Shown here piece by piece: positions 54,446 to 63,600 of a DNA stretch of 64,000 bases. Source of the stretch: Phaeobacter italicus (GTDB taxonomy: Bacteria > Pseudomonadota > Alphaproteobacteria > Rhodobacterales > Rhodobacteraceae); contig NZ_CVRM01000002.1 of the NCBI RefSeq assembly GCF_001258055.1, forward strand, positions 31,193 to 95,192. The letters run 5' to 3'. The position numbers were made by a program, and so were the translations under genes. Below the pieces are notes generated by a model. That model saw only the letters and a list, made by a program, of their open reading frames with translations. It had not been told where the DNA came from and did no database searches. Position 1 is the first letter of the stretch, and each line of letters starts with the position of its first letter.

Positions 54446-55261
54446 CTAAGGATAACTCGGGGTGAGACCCAAAAGCTCATCCAGCTGCCGACCAATCCAA
54501 CCATGTGGAATGAAATGCCCGCCCGGATGCAGGTCAAGTATCACGTCCTTCCCCGCGCAACTCCAGCCAGTGCGGGAAAAGGTCAGAAAACTGCGGGCCT
54601 GCCACTCACCTTCTGCCCTGCCCTCGCCATTGCAGTCAAATGCCCGCCGCCAGAGCGCAACCGGGTAAGTCACATCACCCCCCGGCCCCATCGGAAAATC
54701 CATGACTGTATCCGCCAACCCATGCACATGACGCACCTCTTGCGGGGCCTCAGGGCAGGCTTCGCGCTGGTCGATGCTGCCCGCGACTGCCAGCAACGCG
54801 GCGACGTCGCTCCCGCTTTGGCAGACATAGCGCCAGGCCATCGCGGATCCATAGGAATAGCCCGACACATAAATTCGCTCCGGATCAACAGGAAACCGCT
54901 GCGCGACATCCGCAAGGACCGCATCGGTAAAGGGGACATCCTCTGTGCTGTCATTCCAGAAGTTCCAGCTTTTGCCGCGGCCGTTTGGCGTCACCAGCAA
55001 AACACCACGCCGCCGAGCCGAGGCGCCGACGCGCTCAGACCGCTGGGCATGGACACCGGTGCGGGACCAGCCATGAAAATGCAAAAGCACCGGCAACAGT
55101 GTTTCGCCATCCCAGCCATCAGGCGTCATCACGTGGTAAGAACGCTCCCCCAGTTCGCAGGCGACATCCCCCTCACACGGGGCGGCATTGCCTTTCCACG
55201 GCCCCATCGCCAGCCCAGATGTGGCCGCCAGAGCCACGGCAACAGTCAGTACAAAACGCAT
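54446..55261 (-). CDS. Secreted alpha/beta hydrolase, PHB-depolymerase/LpqC-like esterase
   Basis: I use ATG 55261, the second of two tandem ATGs, because CAGGGG is 4 bases upstream of it and only one base from the first. The 271-residue product has a signal peptide (MRFVLTVAVALAATSGLA), then the fold motifs LLPVLLHFHGWSRTG (oxyanion loop), the nucleophile elbow YVSGYSYGSAMAW and HPGGHFIPHGW with the likely catalytic His. This pattern resembles polyhydroxybutyrate-depolymerase/feruloyl-esterase-like proteins. It should act in the periplasm or outside on an ester; substrate unknown. It sits between pheS and pheT, an unusual neighbour that looks inserted into that operon. Confidence 0.82.
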   Translation of the reverse strand: MRFVLTVAVALAATSGLAMGPWKGNAAPCEGDVACELGERSYHVMTPDGWDGETLLPVLLHFHGWSRTGVHAQRSERVGASARRRGVLLVTPNGRGKSWNFWNDSTEDVPFTDAVLADVAQRFPVDPERIYVSGYSYGSAMAWRYVCQSGSDVAALLAVAGSIDQREACPEAPQEVRHVHGLADTVMDFPMGPGGDVTYPVALWRRAFDCNGEGRAEGEWQARSFLTFSRTGWSCAGKDVILDLHPGGHFIPHGWIGRQLDELLGLTPSYP

Positions 55262-55350
55262 CATGCCCCTGACACTAGCCAAGCCCTCCGCCCTGTCACG
55301 TCACATGTTTGTGGGCCAAGTGGTGATCCAGCGCACGTCGCCGCTGGACC

Positions 55351-55384
55351 AAAATGCAAAACGCCCACCTGAAACAGGCGGGCG
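55351..55384 (-). terminator. Terminator after pheS
   Basis: On the minus strand CGCCCGCCTG/CAGGTGGGCG (with one U-G pair only possible in minus-strand RNA) around TTT is followed by TTTTGCATTTT. The wobble direction shows it serves pheS (stop 55411). Confidence 0.8.
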
Positions 55385-55410
55385 CTGGTGTTTTTGACTA
55401 TGCCTTTGGC

Positions 55411-56484
55411 TTAGCGGCTCAAACCGCCATGCAGCGTGGGCACGTCGAGGCACTGGAAACCGTAGTGGCGCAGCCAGCGCAGGTCGCTGTCAAAGAACGC
55501 CCGCAGATCGGGGATGCCATATTTCAGCATCGCCAGACGGTCGATACCAATGCCAAAGGCAAAACCCTGATAGACCTCCGGATCGATCCCGCCAGCCGCA
55601 ATCACCTTTGGATGGACCATGCCGGACCCGAGGATTTCAAGCCAGTCGTCGCCTTCGCCGATCTTCAGCGTACCATCTTTCCAGGAGCAGCGAATATCCA
55701 CCTCTGCCGAGGGTTCGGTGAAGGGGAAATGCGAAGCGCGGAACCGCAGTTCGACCTCGTCGACCTCAAAGAAGGACTTCACAAACTCTTCCAGCACCCA
55801 CTTCAGGTTCGCCATGGAAATGTTCTTGTCGAGCGCGAGGCCCTCCACCTGATGGAACATCGGCGTATGGGTCTGGTCGTAGTCCGCGCGATACACACCG
55901 CCCGGGCAGATGATGCGCAGCGGTGCGCCCATCTTTTCCATAGAGCGGATCTGGACCGGCGAGGTATGCGTGCGCAACACATGCGGCGGGCGATTGTCAC
56001 CCTCGGCTCGGTGCATATAGAACGTATCCATTTCGGCGCGAGCCGGGTGGTGGCCGGGGATGTTCAGGGCATCGAAGTTGTACCAATCGGTATCGATGCG
56101 CGGGCCTTCCGCGACCGAGAACCCCATTTCGGCAAAGATCGCCGTCAGCTCTTCGCTGGCCTGGCTGATCGGGTGCAGCGTCCCCGTGCGGGTCGGACGC
56201 GACGGCAGGGTCACATCCAGCCATTCGGTCCGCAGACGCGCATCCAGCGCGGCATCTGCAAGCGCTGCCTTCTTGGCCGCAAGTGCAGAGTTGATTTCAT
56301 CTTTCAACGCATTCAGCGCCGGGCCTGCAACCTGACGCTCTTCCGGTGTCATCTTGCCAAGCTCACGCATTTTCAGCGCGACCTCGCCCTTCTTGCCCAC
56401 TGCGGCGACCCGGATGGTCTCCAGCGCGGATTCGTCGGCGGCGTCTGCAATCTGACCCAGATATTTTGCTTTAAGATCGTCCAT
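55411..56484 (-). CDS. pheS: Phenylalanine--tRNA ligase, alpha subunit
   Basis: The 357-residue protein is a class II synthetase subunit: an N-terminal coiled coil (to about residue 90) that binds tRNA, then [14 protein letters not shown] (motif 1/2 region), [46 protein letters not shown] and motif 3 [22 protein letters not shown]. It holds the amino acid activation site of the alpha2-beta2 enzyme. It lies downstream of rplT and rpmI on the same strand but after a terminator, so it probably has its own promoter in the 231-base gap. Confidence 0.97.
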   Translation of the reverse strand: MDDLKAKYLGQIADAADESALETIRVAAVGKKGEVALKMRELGKMTPEERQVAGPALNALKDEINSALAAKKAALADAALDARLRTEWLDVTLPSRPTRTGTLHPISQASEELTAIFAEMGFSVAEGPRIDTDWYNFDALNIPGHHPARAEMDTFYMHRAEGDNRPPHVLRTHTSPVQIRSMEKMGAPLRIICPGGVYRADYDQTHTPMFHQVEGLALDKNISMANLKWVLEEFVKSFFEVDEVELRFRASHFPFTEPSAEVDIRCSWKDGTLKIGEGDDWLEILGSGMVHPKVIAAGGIDPEVYQGFAFGIGIDRLAMLKYGIPDLRAFFDSDLRWLRHYGFQCLDVPTLHGGLSR

Positions 56485-56660
56485 GACGGTCCCCTGAATT
56501 TGAGCTTAGGCTCTGCTACCACAGCAGCATCTGAAAGCAAGCGTTTGCCGCACCTGCGTGACATTCCGGCACCAACCGCGTCCCCCGCGCCGCGCGCGTA
56601 CGACCAGGCAGATGGCAGGCATTTGGCACGGTGATCCCTCTGGCAGACGAAACTGGCAAA

Positions 56661-56691
56661 CGAAAACGGGCCGCTCGATTGAGCGGCCCGT
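56661..56691 (-). terminator. Terminator after rplT
   Basis: ACGGGCCGCTC/GAGCGGCCCGT stem around AATC on the minus strand, followed by TTTTCG. It lies 25 bases after the rplT stop. Confidence 0.85.
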
Positions 56692-56715
56692 CCGGAAACT
56701 TTGGCGATGCTGGGC

Positions 56716-57081
56716 TTATGCAGCCAGAGCGTCCTGTGCCTGCTTCACGATTGCACCGAATGCTTCGGGCTCGTGCACGGCCAGGTCGGCCAGAACCTTA
56801 CGGTCCACTTCGATACCGGCCAGGTTCAGGCCGTTGATGAAGCGGGAGTATGTCAGCGCTTCGTCGTGCGCACGGACAGCAGCGTTGATACGCTGGATCC
56901 ACAGCGCGCGGAAATTGCGCTTACGGTTCTTACGGTCACGGGTTGCGTACTGGTTCGCCTTGTCGACGGCCTGACGGGCAACCTTGAAGGTGTTCTTGCG
57001 GCGGCCGTAGTAACCTTTAGCTGCCTTGATGACCTTCTTGTGGCGGGCGTGAGTTGTGGTACCACCTTTTACGCGGGACAT
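56716..57081 (-). CDS. rplT: 50S ribosomal protein L20
   Basis: The 121-residue basic protein begins [19 protein letters not shown] and contains [28 protein letters not shown] and [13 protein letters not shown], diagnostic for L20, an early 50S assembly protein that also represses its own operon in other bacteria. It follows rpmI by 15 bases. The usual upstream infC is not in the window's rpmI-rplT operon. Confidence 0.98.
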   Translation of the reverse strand: MSRVKGGTTTHARHKKVIKAAKGYYGRRKNTFKVARQAVDKANQYATRDRKNRKRNFRALWIQRINAAVRAHDEALTYSRFINGLNLAGIEVDRKVLADLAVHEPEAFGAIVKQAQDALAA

Positions 57082-57096
57082 ATCTCAGATCTCCTC

Positions 57097-57297
57097 TTAG
57101 CGGTCGTAGGGCATGAAGCCCTTGACGATCTTTGCGTCCGGTGCGGACAGGGTGGTGGTGCCGCGAGCGTCGCGGATGAACTTCTTGTGACGCTTGATCA
57201 TGCCGTGGCGCTTGCCGGCCTGACCTGCGAGAACCTTACCGGTCGCGGTCACTTTGAAGCGCTTCTTGGCGCTCGACTTTGTCTTCATTTTGGGCAT
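57097..57297 (-). CDS. rpmI: 50S ribosomal protein L35
   Basis: From ATG 57297, with AAGGAGA 6-12 bases upstream, the 66-residue protein begins [20 protein letters not shown] and contains [18 protein letters not shown], the L35 pattern. A longer frame from 57342 has no ribosome site. It is translated with rplT, 15 bases downstream. Confidence 0.97.
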   Translation of the reverse strand: MPKMKTKSSAKKRFKVTATGKVLAGQAGKRHGMIKRHKKFIRDARGTTTLSAPDAKIVKGFMPYDR

Positions 57298-57474
57298 TTC
57301 CGTCTCCTTCAATGCGGGTTCGGTGTATGCGCGACTCGGCATGCCACATCGGGCCGGCCACGCGAACAGGGCTGCCGTTTACGCAAGCCCGCCACCAAGG
57401 GCAAGCAGATTCTGTCCGGAAATGCCGCAAGACGCCCTGTTTCGGGCTGTCAACTTGCGAATGGCAGGTCCAAT

Positions 57475-57696
57475 TCAGGTAAACCGCCCAATAACCCTGA
57501 AAATGGCTTGGGGGATATCATCCAGCTGATAGCCGCCAGGCTTGGCACTAAACGCATAAATCACAAGCCCAAGGGCAAGCAAAAGAAAAACCGCCGACAC
57601 CCGTGGGGTGCGGCGGTCACTTGCTGCAGAGACAAGAGAGGGGATCGCAAGAAACCCGAGCACAAGTCCAAGAACCAATGCCAGATCCGTATCCAT
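57475..57696 (-). CDS. Small two-span membrane protein upstream of rpmI
   Basis: The 73-residue frame starts at ATG 57696 (a GTG is immediately upstream) and has two hydrophobic spans, LALVLGLVLGFLAIPSLVSA and VSAVFLLLALGLVIYAFSA, joined by the basic turn ASDRRTPR, then a polar tail PGGYQLDDIPQAIFRVIGR. This looks like a real protein because of the segment pattern and a GGGGGCAGG site. I recall similar small proteins near ribosomal genes in Rhodobacteraceae, but cannot name a family. It is 177 bases upstream of rpmI on the same strand and just downstream of pyk. Confidence 0.72.
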   Translation of the reverse strand: MDTDLALVLGLVLGFLAIPSLVSAASDRRTPRVSAVFLLLALGLVIYAFSAKPGGYQLDDIPQAIFRVIGRFT

Positions 57697-57732
57697 CACC
57701 TGCCCCCTTTCATCAGAAAGCCTTAGGGCAGC

Positions 57733-59178
57733 TTACTCCGGATCGGTGCTGTAGATCAAACGTTCGTCACAGGGAGCCACCCGCAGAATGTTGGTGGTTC
57801 CGGGTACGTTGAACGGCACGCCCGCGGTCACGACGATCTGGTCAGTCTCTCCCGCAAAGCCACCGGAACGGGCGGCGCGGGCCGCACCGACAACAGCCCC
57901 CTTAAAGCGATCCTGATCGGTGGTCACGACACAGTTGCACCCCCAGCTCAGTGCGAGACGTCGAGCAGTACGCGCCAGCGGAGTGAGCGCAATGATAGGC
58001 ACACCAGGACGTTCGCGCGCGGTCAAAAGCGCAGTGGTGCCGCTTTGGGTGTAGCAGCAAATCGCCTTGATCTCGGTCTTTTCAGCGATCTCGCGAGCAG
58101 CCGCCACAATGGCATCGGCAACCGTATCCCCTTTGGCAGAACGCGATGCTGCGATGATCTGCACGTAGGTCGGATCGACCTCAACCTCGGTCGCAACATT
58201 GTCCATCGTCTGGACCGCTTCGATCGGGTATTGGCCCGCGGCAGATTCCGCCGACAGCATGATGGCGTCCGCACCTTCATAGATCGCAGTCGCCACATCC
58301 GACACTTCCGCGCGGGTCGGCATCGGGCTTTCGATCATGCTTTCCAACATCTGGGTGGCCACGATCACAGGTTTTGCTGCAGCCCGGCAACGACGCACCA
58401 GCCGCTTCTGGATTGGTGGAACTGCCGATACGGGCAGCTCGACACCCAAGTCGCCGCGGGCAACCATGATCCCGTCGGATGCGTCCAGGATCTCTTCGAA
58501 GTTGTCGACCGCTGCCGGTTTTTCGATCTTGGACAGAACAGCCGCACGACCATCCGCCAGGCCACGGGCCTCAAACACGTCTTTGGCGCGCTGCACAAAC
58601 GACAGTGCCAGCCAGTCGACGCCCAAGCCGCAGACGAATTCCAGATCTTTGCGATCCTTGTCGGACAGCGCGGCGAGCGGCAGGACCACATCGGGGACAT
58701 TCACGCCCTTGCGGTTGGAAATGGTGCCACCAGTGGTCACGACGCAATTTGCAAAATCCTCACCGCAGGTTTCCACGCGAAGGCGGATCTTGCCGTCGTT
58801 GACCAGAAGATGCGCGCCGGGTTCCAGCGCCTCAAAAATCTCAGGATGGGGCAGACAGACGCGGTTCAGATCACCCTCTGCCGTGTCGAGGTCGAGACGG
58901 AATTTCGCGCCTTCCACCAGCTCTTCGAACCCGTTGGCAAAAACTCCAACGCGCAGTTTCGGACCCTGAAGATCCGCGAGGATTGCAATGGAGCTGTCGA
59001 GATCGGCTTCGACCTTGCGGATAATCCGGTGCTTTTCCGCGATTTCCTCATGGCTGCCGTGCGACATGTTCAAACGGAACACATCGGCGCCTGCCTCGTG
59101 CAGGGCACGAATGGTCTCGTATGTCTCCGATGCCGGCCCCAAGGTGGCAACGATCTTAACATTGCGCGTTCTTCTCAT
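57733..59178 (-). CDS. pyk: Pyruvate kinase
   Basis: I prefer ATG 59178 because GAAGAGG lies 9 bases before it and directly abuts the alternative ATG at 59187. The 481-residue protein begins MRRTRNVKIVATLGPAS, has the FRLNMSHG loop, the catalytic SKIEKPAAVDNFEEIL lysine, the divalent metal motif MVARGDLGVELP, and MLESMIESPMPTRAEVSDVATA. It makes pyruvate and ATP from phosphoenolpyruvate, the end point for glyceraldehyde 3-phosphate coming from the dgo and iol pathways. It is monocistronic and divergent from the N-formylglutamate amidohydrolase gene. Confidence 0.97.
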   Translation of the reverse strand: MRRTRNVKIVATLGPASETYETIRALHEAGADVFRLNMSHGSHEEIAEKHRIIRKVEADLDSSIAILADLQGPKLRVGVFANGFEELVEGAKFRLDLDTAEGDLNRVCLPHPEIFEALEPGAHLLVNDGKIRLRVETCGEDFANCVVTTGGTISNRKGVNVPDVVLPLAALSDKDRKDLEFVCGLGVDWLALSFVQRAKDVFEARGLADGRAAVLSKIEKPAAVDNFEEILDASDGIMVARGDLGVELPVSAVPPIQKRLVRRCRAAAKPVIVATQMLESMIESPMPTRAEVSDVATAIYEGADAIMLSAESAAGQYPIEAVQTMDNVATEVEVDPTYVQIIAASRSAKGDTVADAIVAAAREIAEKTEIKAICCYTQSGTTALLTARERPGVPIIALTPLARTARRLALSWGCNCVVTTDQDRFKGAVVGAARAARSGGFAGETDQIVVTAGVPFNVPGTTNILRVAPCDERLIYSTDPE

Positions 59179-59298
59179 GGGGGTCATCCTCTTCGTCGTC
59201 AGAAACTGTTATCGCAAACATTTGCTGCGGCGCTTATCGCCTAATTCCCATTTCACCGCAACTCCCCTAAACATTCATCACCAAAACGCGACGGACTG

Positions 59299-60036
59299 AT
59301 GACATATTTACCCTTTTTCTTGGAAGGCGCTGAGCGCCCTGCGCGCTGGGTGATCAGCTGCGACCATGCCACCAATTTCGTGCCCCCTTTCGTGAACGGC
59401 GGAGATCTGGGCCTGCCGTCGGAGGACATGAACCGTCACATTGCCTATGACATCGGAGCATACGGCGTAGCACGCCATCTGGCGCGGCTGCTGAATGCAC
59501 CAGTGGTTGCCTCCAATTTCTCGCGACTGGTGATCGACCCCAACCGTGGTGCGGATGATCCGACCCTCCTTATGAAACTGTACGACGGTTCGATCATTCC
59601 GGCAAACCGCCACGCCGATGCAGCCGAGCGTGCGGCCCGGATGGAGGCATGTTACACCCCTTACCACACTGCGCTGGCCGGATTGCTGAACCGCCCTGAC
59701 CCCATATTGGTGTCAGTCCATTCCTTTACGCCGCAGCTGCGTGGTCGTGCGCCCCGCCCCTGGCAAATCGGCATTCTCGCGCCGGAGGACGAACCCCTGT
59801 CGCCCCATATCATCCAAGAGCTGCAACAGGACCGCGACCTCTGCGTCGGGATCAATGAACCCTACACTGGCTATCTGCCGGGTGACAGCATCGACAAACA
59901 TGCAACCACCAATGGCTATCCGAACACGTTGATCGAGTTGCGCAATGATCTGATCGAGGACGCCCACCAGCAAGAGGCCTGGGCCGAACGATTGGCAGAC
60001 ATCCTGCCGCGCGCACTGGAAAATTCGGGGCTCTAG
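59299..60036 (+). CDS. N-formylglutamate amidohydrolase family protein
   Basis: The 245-residue protein has the FGase family motifs: WVISCDHATNFVPPFVNG near the start (metal His), HIAYDIGAYGVARHLARLL, NFSRLVIDPNRG and SVHSFTP. The family removes formate from N-formylglutamate (last step of one histidine degradation route), but many members stand away from hut genes and are of unknown substrate; none of the hut genes is in this window. The start at ATG 59299 is 121 bases from the divergent pyk start. Confidence 0.9.
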   Translation: MTYLPFFLEGAERPARWVISCDHATNFVPPFVNGGDLGLPSEDMNRHIAYDIGAYGVARHLARLLNAPVVASNFSRLVIDPNRGADDPTLLMKLYDGSIIPANRHADAAERAARMEACYTPYHTALAGLLNRPDPILVSVHSFTPQLRGRAPRPWQIGILAPEDEPLSPHIIQELQQDRDLCVGINEPYTGYLPGDSIDKHATTNGYPNTLIELRNDLIEDAHQQEAWAERLADILPRALENSGL

Positions 60037-60158
60037 CCCCACCTCAGATCACAAAGGTCGCAGCAGCCTGCAGTCGCAGGGGTGACCGGGGCGGCACAAT
60101 TGCTGCCGGATGGCCGGCCTGCTAGGCATGGCACAACATTAGTCAGGGAGCAGAACAC

Positions 60159-60476
60159 ATGGACAGCCAGACCCAAATCGAACTCGAAGCCGCCGCTTTT
60201 CGCCGCCTGCGCAAGCATCTGATGGAAGACCGCACCGATGTGCAGAACATCGACATGATGAACCTCACGGGCTTTTGCCGGAACTGCCTGTCTCGCTGGT
60301 ATCAGGAAGCCGCAAACGAACGCGGCATCGACATGGGCAAAGCCGAAGCACGCGAGATCTTTTACGGAATGACCATGGACGAGTGGAAGGCGAATTATCA
60401 GACCGAGGCCTCCGCCGAGAAACAAGCCGCTTTCCAGGTCGCCTTTGAGGAAAACGTGGGCAAGCAAAACGGCTGA
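60159..60476 (+). CDS. DUF1244 domain protein
   Basis: The 105-residue protein begins MDSQTQIELEAAAFRRLRKH and has the DUF1244 core LTGFCRNCLSRWYQEAANERG followed by EAREIFYGMTMDEWKANYQ. The two cysteines in C-R-N-C suggest a metal or redox site. The family is common in proteobacteria but no function is established to my knowledge. It starts at ATG 60159 after GGAG and is followed by a terminator. Confidence 0.92.
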   Translation: MDSQTQIELEAAAFRRLRKHLMEDRTDVQNIDMMNLTGFCRNCLSRWYQEAANERGIDMGKAEAREIFYGMTMDEWKANYQTEASAEKQAAFQVAFEENVGKQNG

Positions 60477-60489
60477 CCAATAGCCCCAC

Positions 60490-60532
60490 AAAAAACAGAG
60501 GCGCCGATCTGAGGATCAGACGGCGCCTTTCT
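60490..60532 (+). terminator. Terminator after the DUF1244 gene
   Basis: AGGCGCCG and CGGCGCCT with inner TCTGA/TCAGA pairing (one bulge), preceded by an A6 run and followed by TTCTTG; it separates convergent DUF1244 and DUF1489 genes. Confidence 0.8.
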
Positions 60533-60597
60533 TGTCCGCGTCAGGTTAGCAGATTTCATTGCGCAAAACGCGCAGCTCCAGCCTGCACCTGTTGCGT

Positions 60598-61029
60598 TCA
60601 GATTACCCCGATCTCGGCCAGGGCCTGCGAGAGCTCTGGCGGCAGTGGCTTTTCGGCCTCTCTTCCCTTTGGCAGATCTGGCGGAGTGTCCTCGACTTTG
60701 AGATAGCGCCAGCCCTGAAACGGACGGCGCAGCGCGACCTGAGTGCGGATGATTTCAGGCTCCAGAACAATGGCGCAGCGACGCACACCGTCACCACCGA
60801 TCACCTCATCAAGACGCAAAATCCGCTGGCGGCACTGGATTTGCCCCTTGATCACCCAATAGATCGACCCACCATTCAAAATCTCGGCCTCACGCTTGGG
60901 CCACATGCGTGTCACGTGGCGCGGCAGACCTTCGGGCAGTTGCTTGCGGTACTCCGCCTGCCAGGCCTCCAGCCCTTCAACTGTTTCTGTGCCAACAGAA
61001 AGCTTCACGAGGTTGATATACTTATCCAC
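60598..61029 (-). CDS. DUF1489 family protein
   Basis: The 143-residue protein starts at GTG 61029, whose codon lies inside a DnaA-box-like sequence. It has the DUF1489 pattern: INLVKLSVGTETVEGLEAWQ, HVTRMWPKREAEILNGGSIYWVIKGQI and RPFQGWRYLKVEDTPPDL. The family is conserved in alphaproteobacteria with no known function; an HK97-like or nucleic-acid-binding role is not visible from sequence. It diverges from the class II ribonucleotide reductase gene across 177 bases. Confidence 0.9.
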   Translation of the reverse strand: MDKYINLVKLSVGTETVEGLEAWQAEYRKQLPEGLPRHVTRMWPKREAEILNGGSIYWVIKGQIQCRQRILRLDEVIGGDGVRRCAIVLEPEIIRTQVALRRPFQGWRYLKVEDTPPDLPKGREAEKPLPPELSQALAEIGVI

Positions 61030-61030
61030 A
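61022..61030. promoter_or_regulatory. DnaA-box-like site upstream of the reductase gene
   Basis: TTATCCACA is an exact match to the consensus DnaA box and lies 177 bases upstream of the nrdJ start, overlapping the divergent DUF1489 start codon. A single box can occur by chance, and no cluster of boxes is seen, so its role is tentative. Confidence 0.3.
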
Positions 61031-61206
61031 ATGCATCCACAGAGTCGTCCAGATCTTCAACCTTATATTGTAGGTCGAACTAGCCCGACGACAAGGTCTT
61101 GTGGTAGAGTGACGAAAAAATTCGATCTCGGCGCGGAAAACGCGTTGAGGATCCGGTCGGCCCTGGTGTAGTCAGGCCGCCACTCAAGACACGAGGGATT
61201 CGACAG

Positions 61207-63507
61207 ATGAGCCGTTTTGCCGCCCCGATTGCCGAACAGATCTGGGACATGAAATACCGCTTCAAGCAGGCGGACGGAACCCCCATCGACCAGACGGTCG
61301 AGGACAGCTGGCGCCGTATCGCGCGCGATCTGGCACGGGCTGAAAAAGACCAGGACGCCTGGGAAGAGACGTTCTTCAACGCGTTGGAAGACTTCAAATA
61401 TCTGCCCGCAGGCCGCATTACCGCAGGTGCCGGAACCGCGCGTCAGGTCACGCTGTTCAACTGTTTCGTCATGGGCACAGTGCCGGACAGCATGTCGGGC
61501 ATCTTCGACATGCTGAAAGAGGCCGCGCTGACCATGCAGCAAGGCGGCGGAATCGGCTATGACTTCTCTACCATCCGCCCGCGTGGCGCAGATGTGAAGG
61601 GCGTCGCCGCTGACGCCTCCGGCCCCTTGTCCTTTATGGATGTCTGGGACGCCATGTGCCGCACCATCATGTCCGCAGGCTCCCGCCGCGGTGCGATGAT
61701 GGCGACAATGCGCTGCGATCACCCCGATATCGAAGCCTTCATCACCGCAAAATCCGATCCCGCCCGCCTGCGCATGTTCAACATGTCTGTTCTGGTCACC
61801 GACCCCTTCATGGAAGCCGTGAAGGCGGATGGCTCCTGGGAGCTGATCTTTGACGGCAAGGTCTATCAGACCGTGCAGGCGCGTGACCTGTGGAACAAGA
61901 TCATGCAGGCGACCTATGATTATGCCGAACCGGGCGTGATCTTTATCGATCGCATCAACAAGGCCAACAACCTGTCCTACGTGGAACAGATCGCAGCCAC
62001 CAACCCTTGTGGCGAACAGCCCCTGCCCCCGTATGGCGCGTGTCTTCTGGGCTCCATCAACCTGGCGCGTCTGGTCAAGAACCCGTTCGAGAAAGAGTCC
62101 GAGCTGGACCCGGAAGGCCTGAAAGAGCTGGTCGCCACCGCCGTGCGGATGATGGACAATGTTGTTGACGTGTCCAAATTCCCACTCGAAGCCCAAGCGC
62201 AGGAAGCGCAGAACAAGCGCCGTATCGGTCTTGGGGTGACGGGTCTGGCGGATGCGCTGCTGATGCTTGGCCTGCGTTATGGTTCGGACGAAGCCGCGCG
62301 TCAGACCGAGGAGTGGCTGCACGCGATCGCCCGCGCGGCCTATCTGGCGTCGGTGGAGCTCGCCAAGGAAAAAGGGGCGTTCCCATTGTTTGATGCCGAA
62401 GCCTATCTGGCGTCCGGCAACATGATGAACATGGACGAGGACGTGCGCGACGCCATCCGCGAACACGGGATCCGCAACGCGCTGCTGACCTCCATCGCAC
62501 CCACCGGCACGATTTCCCTGTATGCAGGCAACGTGTCGTCCGGCATCGAACCGGTCTTTGCCTACGCCTACACCCGCAAGGTCCTGCAAAAAGACGGCAG
62601 CCGCACCGAGGAAGAAGTCGTCGACTACGCAGTGCAGATGTACCGCGAGAAATTCGGCGCGGATGCTGAGCTGCCCGACTACTTCGTGAACGCGCAGACG
62701 CTGACCCCGGCAGAGCATGTCAAAATGCAGGCAGCCGCACAGAAATGGATCGACTCGTCGATCTCCAAGACCATCAACTGCCCCGAAGACATTTCCTTTG
62801 ACAGCTTCAAGGATGTCTACATGCAGGCCTGGGATCTTGGCTGCAAAGGCTGCACCACCTACCGCCCGAACGACGTGACCGGATCTGTCCTTTCCGTGAG
62901 CGAAAGCGCGGACACTGCACCTGGTGAAACCGCCGATGCCCCGCATGAGGCAGATGTCAGCGAAACCGGTGCGGCCGAGGTCGTGTACATGTCAGAGCCG
63001 CTGGATCGTCCCCAGTCGCTGGAAGGTCATACCTACAAACTGAAGTGGCCCGACAGCGAACACGCGATTTACCTCACCATCAACGACATCATCATCAATG
63101 GTCATCGTCGTCCCTTCGAGGTGTTCATCAACTCCAAGAACATGGAGCACTACGCTTGGACGCTGGCCCTCACACGGATGATTTCCGCCGTGTTCCGCCG
63201 CGGTGGCGATGTCTCCTTCGTGGTCGAAGAGCTGAAAGCGGTCTTTGATCCCCGTGGTGGTGCTTGGGTGCAGGGTAAATACATCCCCTCCATCCTGGCC
63301 GCGATTGGTGGCGTGATCGAAACCCACATGGTGGCGACGGGCTTCCTTGAAGGCGAAGGGATGGGTCTGAAATCGGACCCCAAAGCAGCCGTTGTCTCCC
63401 TGAACACACCGCGCGGCAAACCCTGCCCGAGCTGTGGTCAGTTCGACATGCAAATGGTCGAAGGCTGCATGACCTGCCGCAGCTGCGGCCACTCCAAATG
63501 CGGCTGA
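61207..63507 (+). CDS. nrdJ: Adenosylcobalamin-dependent ribonucleotide reductase (class II)
   Basis: The 766-residue protein reduces ribonucleotides to deoxyribonucleotides with a radical made from adenosylcobalamin. Active-site residues are visible: Cys86 in LFNCFVMG, and Asn266, Cys268 and Glu270 in ATNPCGEQPLPP. The 10-stranded barrel motif GACLLGSINLA follows, then the TSCPD domain (from about residue 610, TYKLKWPDSEHAIYLTINDI). A C-terminal cluster of CPSC and CMTCRSC cysteines may bind zinc or take part in redox exchange. It explains why the cell keeps cobT and cobS. The gene is divergent from DUF1489. Confidence 0.96.
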   Translation: MSRFAAPIAEQIWDMKYRFKQADGTPIDQTVEDSWRRIARDLARAEKDQDAWEETFFNALEDFKYLPAGRITAGAGTARQVTLFNCFVMGTVPDSMSGIFDMLKEAALTMQQGGGIGYDFSTIRPRGADVKGVAADASGPLSFMDVWDAMCRTIMSAGSRRGAMMATMRCDHPDIEAFITAKSDPARLRMFNMSVLVTDPFMEAVKADGSWELIFDGKVYQTVQARDLWNKIMQATYDYAEPGVIFIDRINKANNLSYVEQIAATNPCGEQPLPPYGACLLGSINLARLVKNPFEKESELDPEGLKELVATAVRMMDNVVDVSKFPLEAQAQEAQNKRRIGLGVTGLADALLMLGLRYGSDEAARQTEEWLHAIARAAYLASVELAKEKGAFPLFDAEAYLASGNMMNMDEDVRDAIREHGIRNALLTSIAPTGTISLYAGNVSSGIEPVFAYAYTRKVLQKDGSRTEEEVVDYAVQMYREKFGADAELPDYFVNAQTLTPAEHVKMQAAAQKWIDSSISKTINCPEDISFDSFKDVYMQAWDLGCKGCTTYRPNDVTGSVLSVSESADTAPGETADAPHEADVSETGAAEVVYMSEPLDRPQSLEGHTYKLKWPDSEHAIYLTINDIIINGHRRPFEVFINSKNMEHYAWTLALTRMISAVFRRGGDVSFVVEELKAVFDPRGGAWVQGKYIPSILAAIGGVIETHMVATGFLEGEGMGLKSDPKAAVVSLNTPRGKPCPSCGQFDMQMVEGCMTCRSCGHSKCG

Positions 63508-63530
63508 TCCTTCGGGACAATCAGGTGCAC

Positions 63531-63600
63531 TGTCGTGTGAAAGCTCGCATCAGTTTGAAATTTGACCAGCTTAAACTGCAATTTTGACCACTAAAAGTTT
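63531..63600. mobile_element. Probable IS21-family terminal sequence (remnant)
   Basis: TGTCGTGTGAAAG begins 23 bases after the nrdJ stop and is followed by two direct TTTGACCA repeats at 63561 and 63583, 22 bases apart. Multiple terminal TTTGACCA-type repeats behind a 5' TGT are, from memory, characteristic of IS21-family ends. No istA or istB gene is in the window, so this would be a stranded end. Match to a named element not checked. Confidence 0.4.

Noticed and set aside
55354..56634. 426-codon plus-strand frame
   Set aside because: Antisense to pheS and crossing its terminator; no recognisable domain.
58045..59244. 399-codon plus-strand frame
   Set aside because: Antisense to pyruvate kinase; His/Arg-rich shadow.
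61063..62946. 627-codon minus-strand frame
   Set aside because: Antisense to nrdJ; composition is that of a shadow frame and there is no ribosome site.
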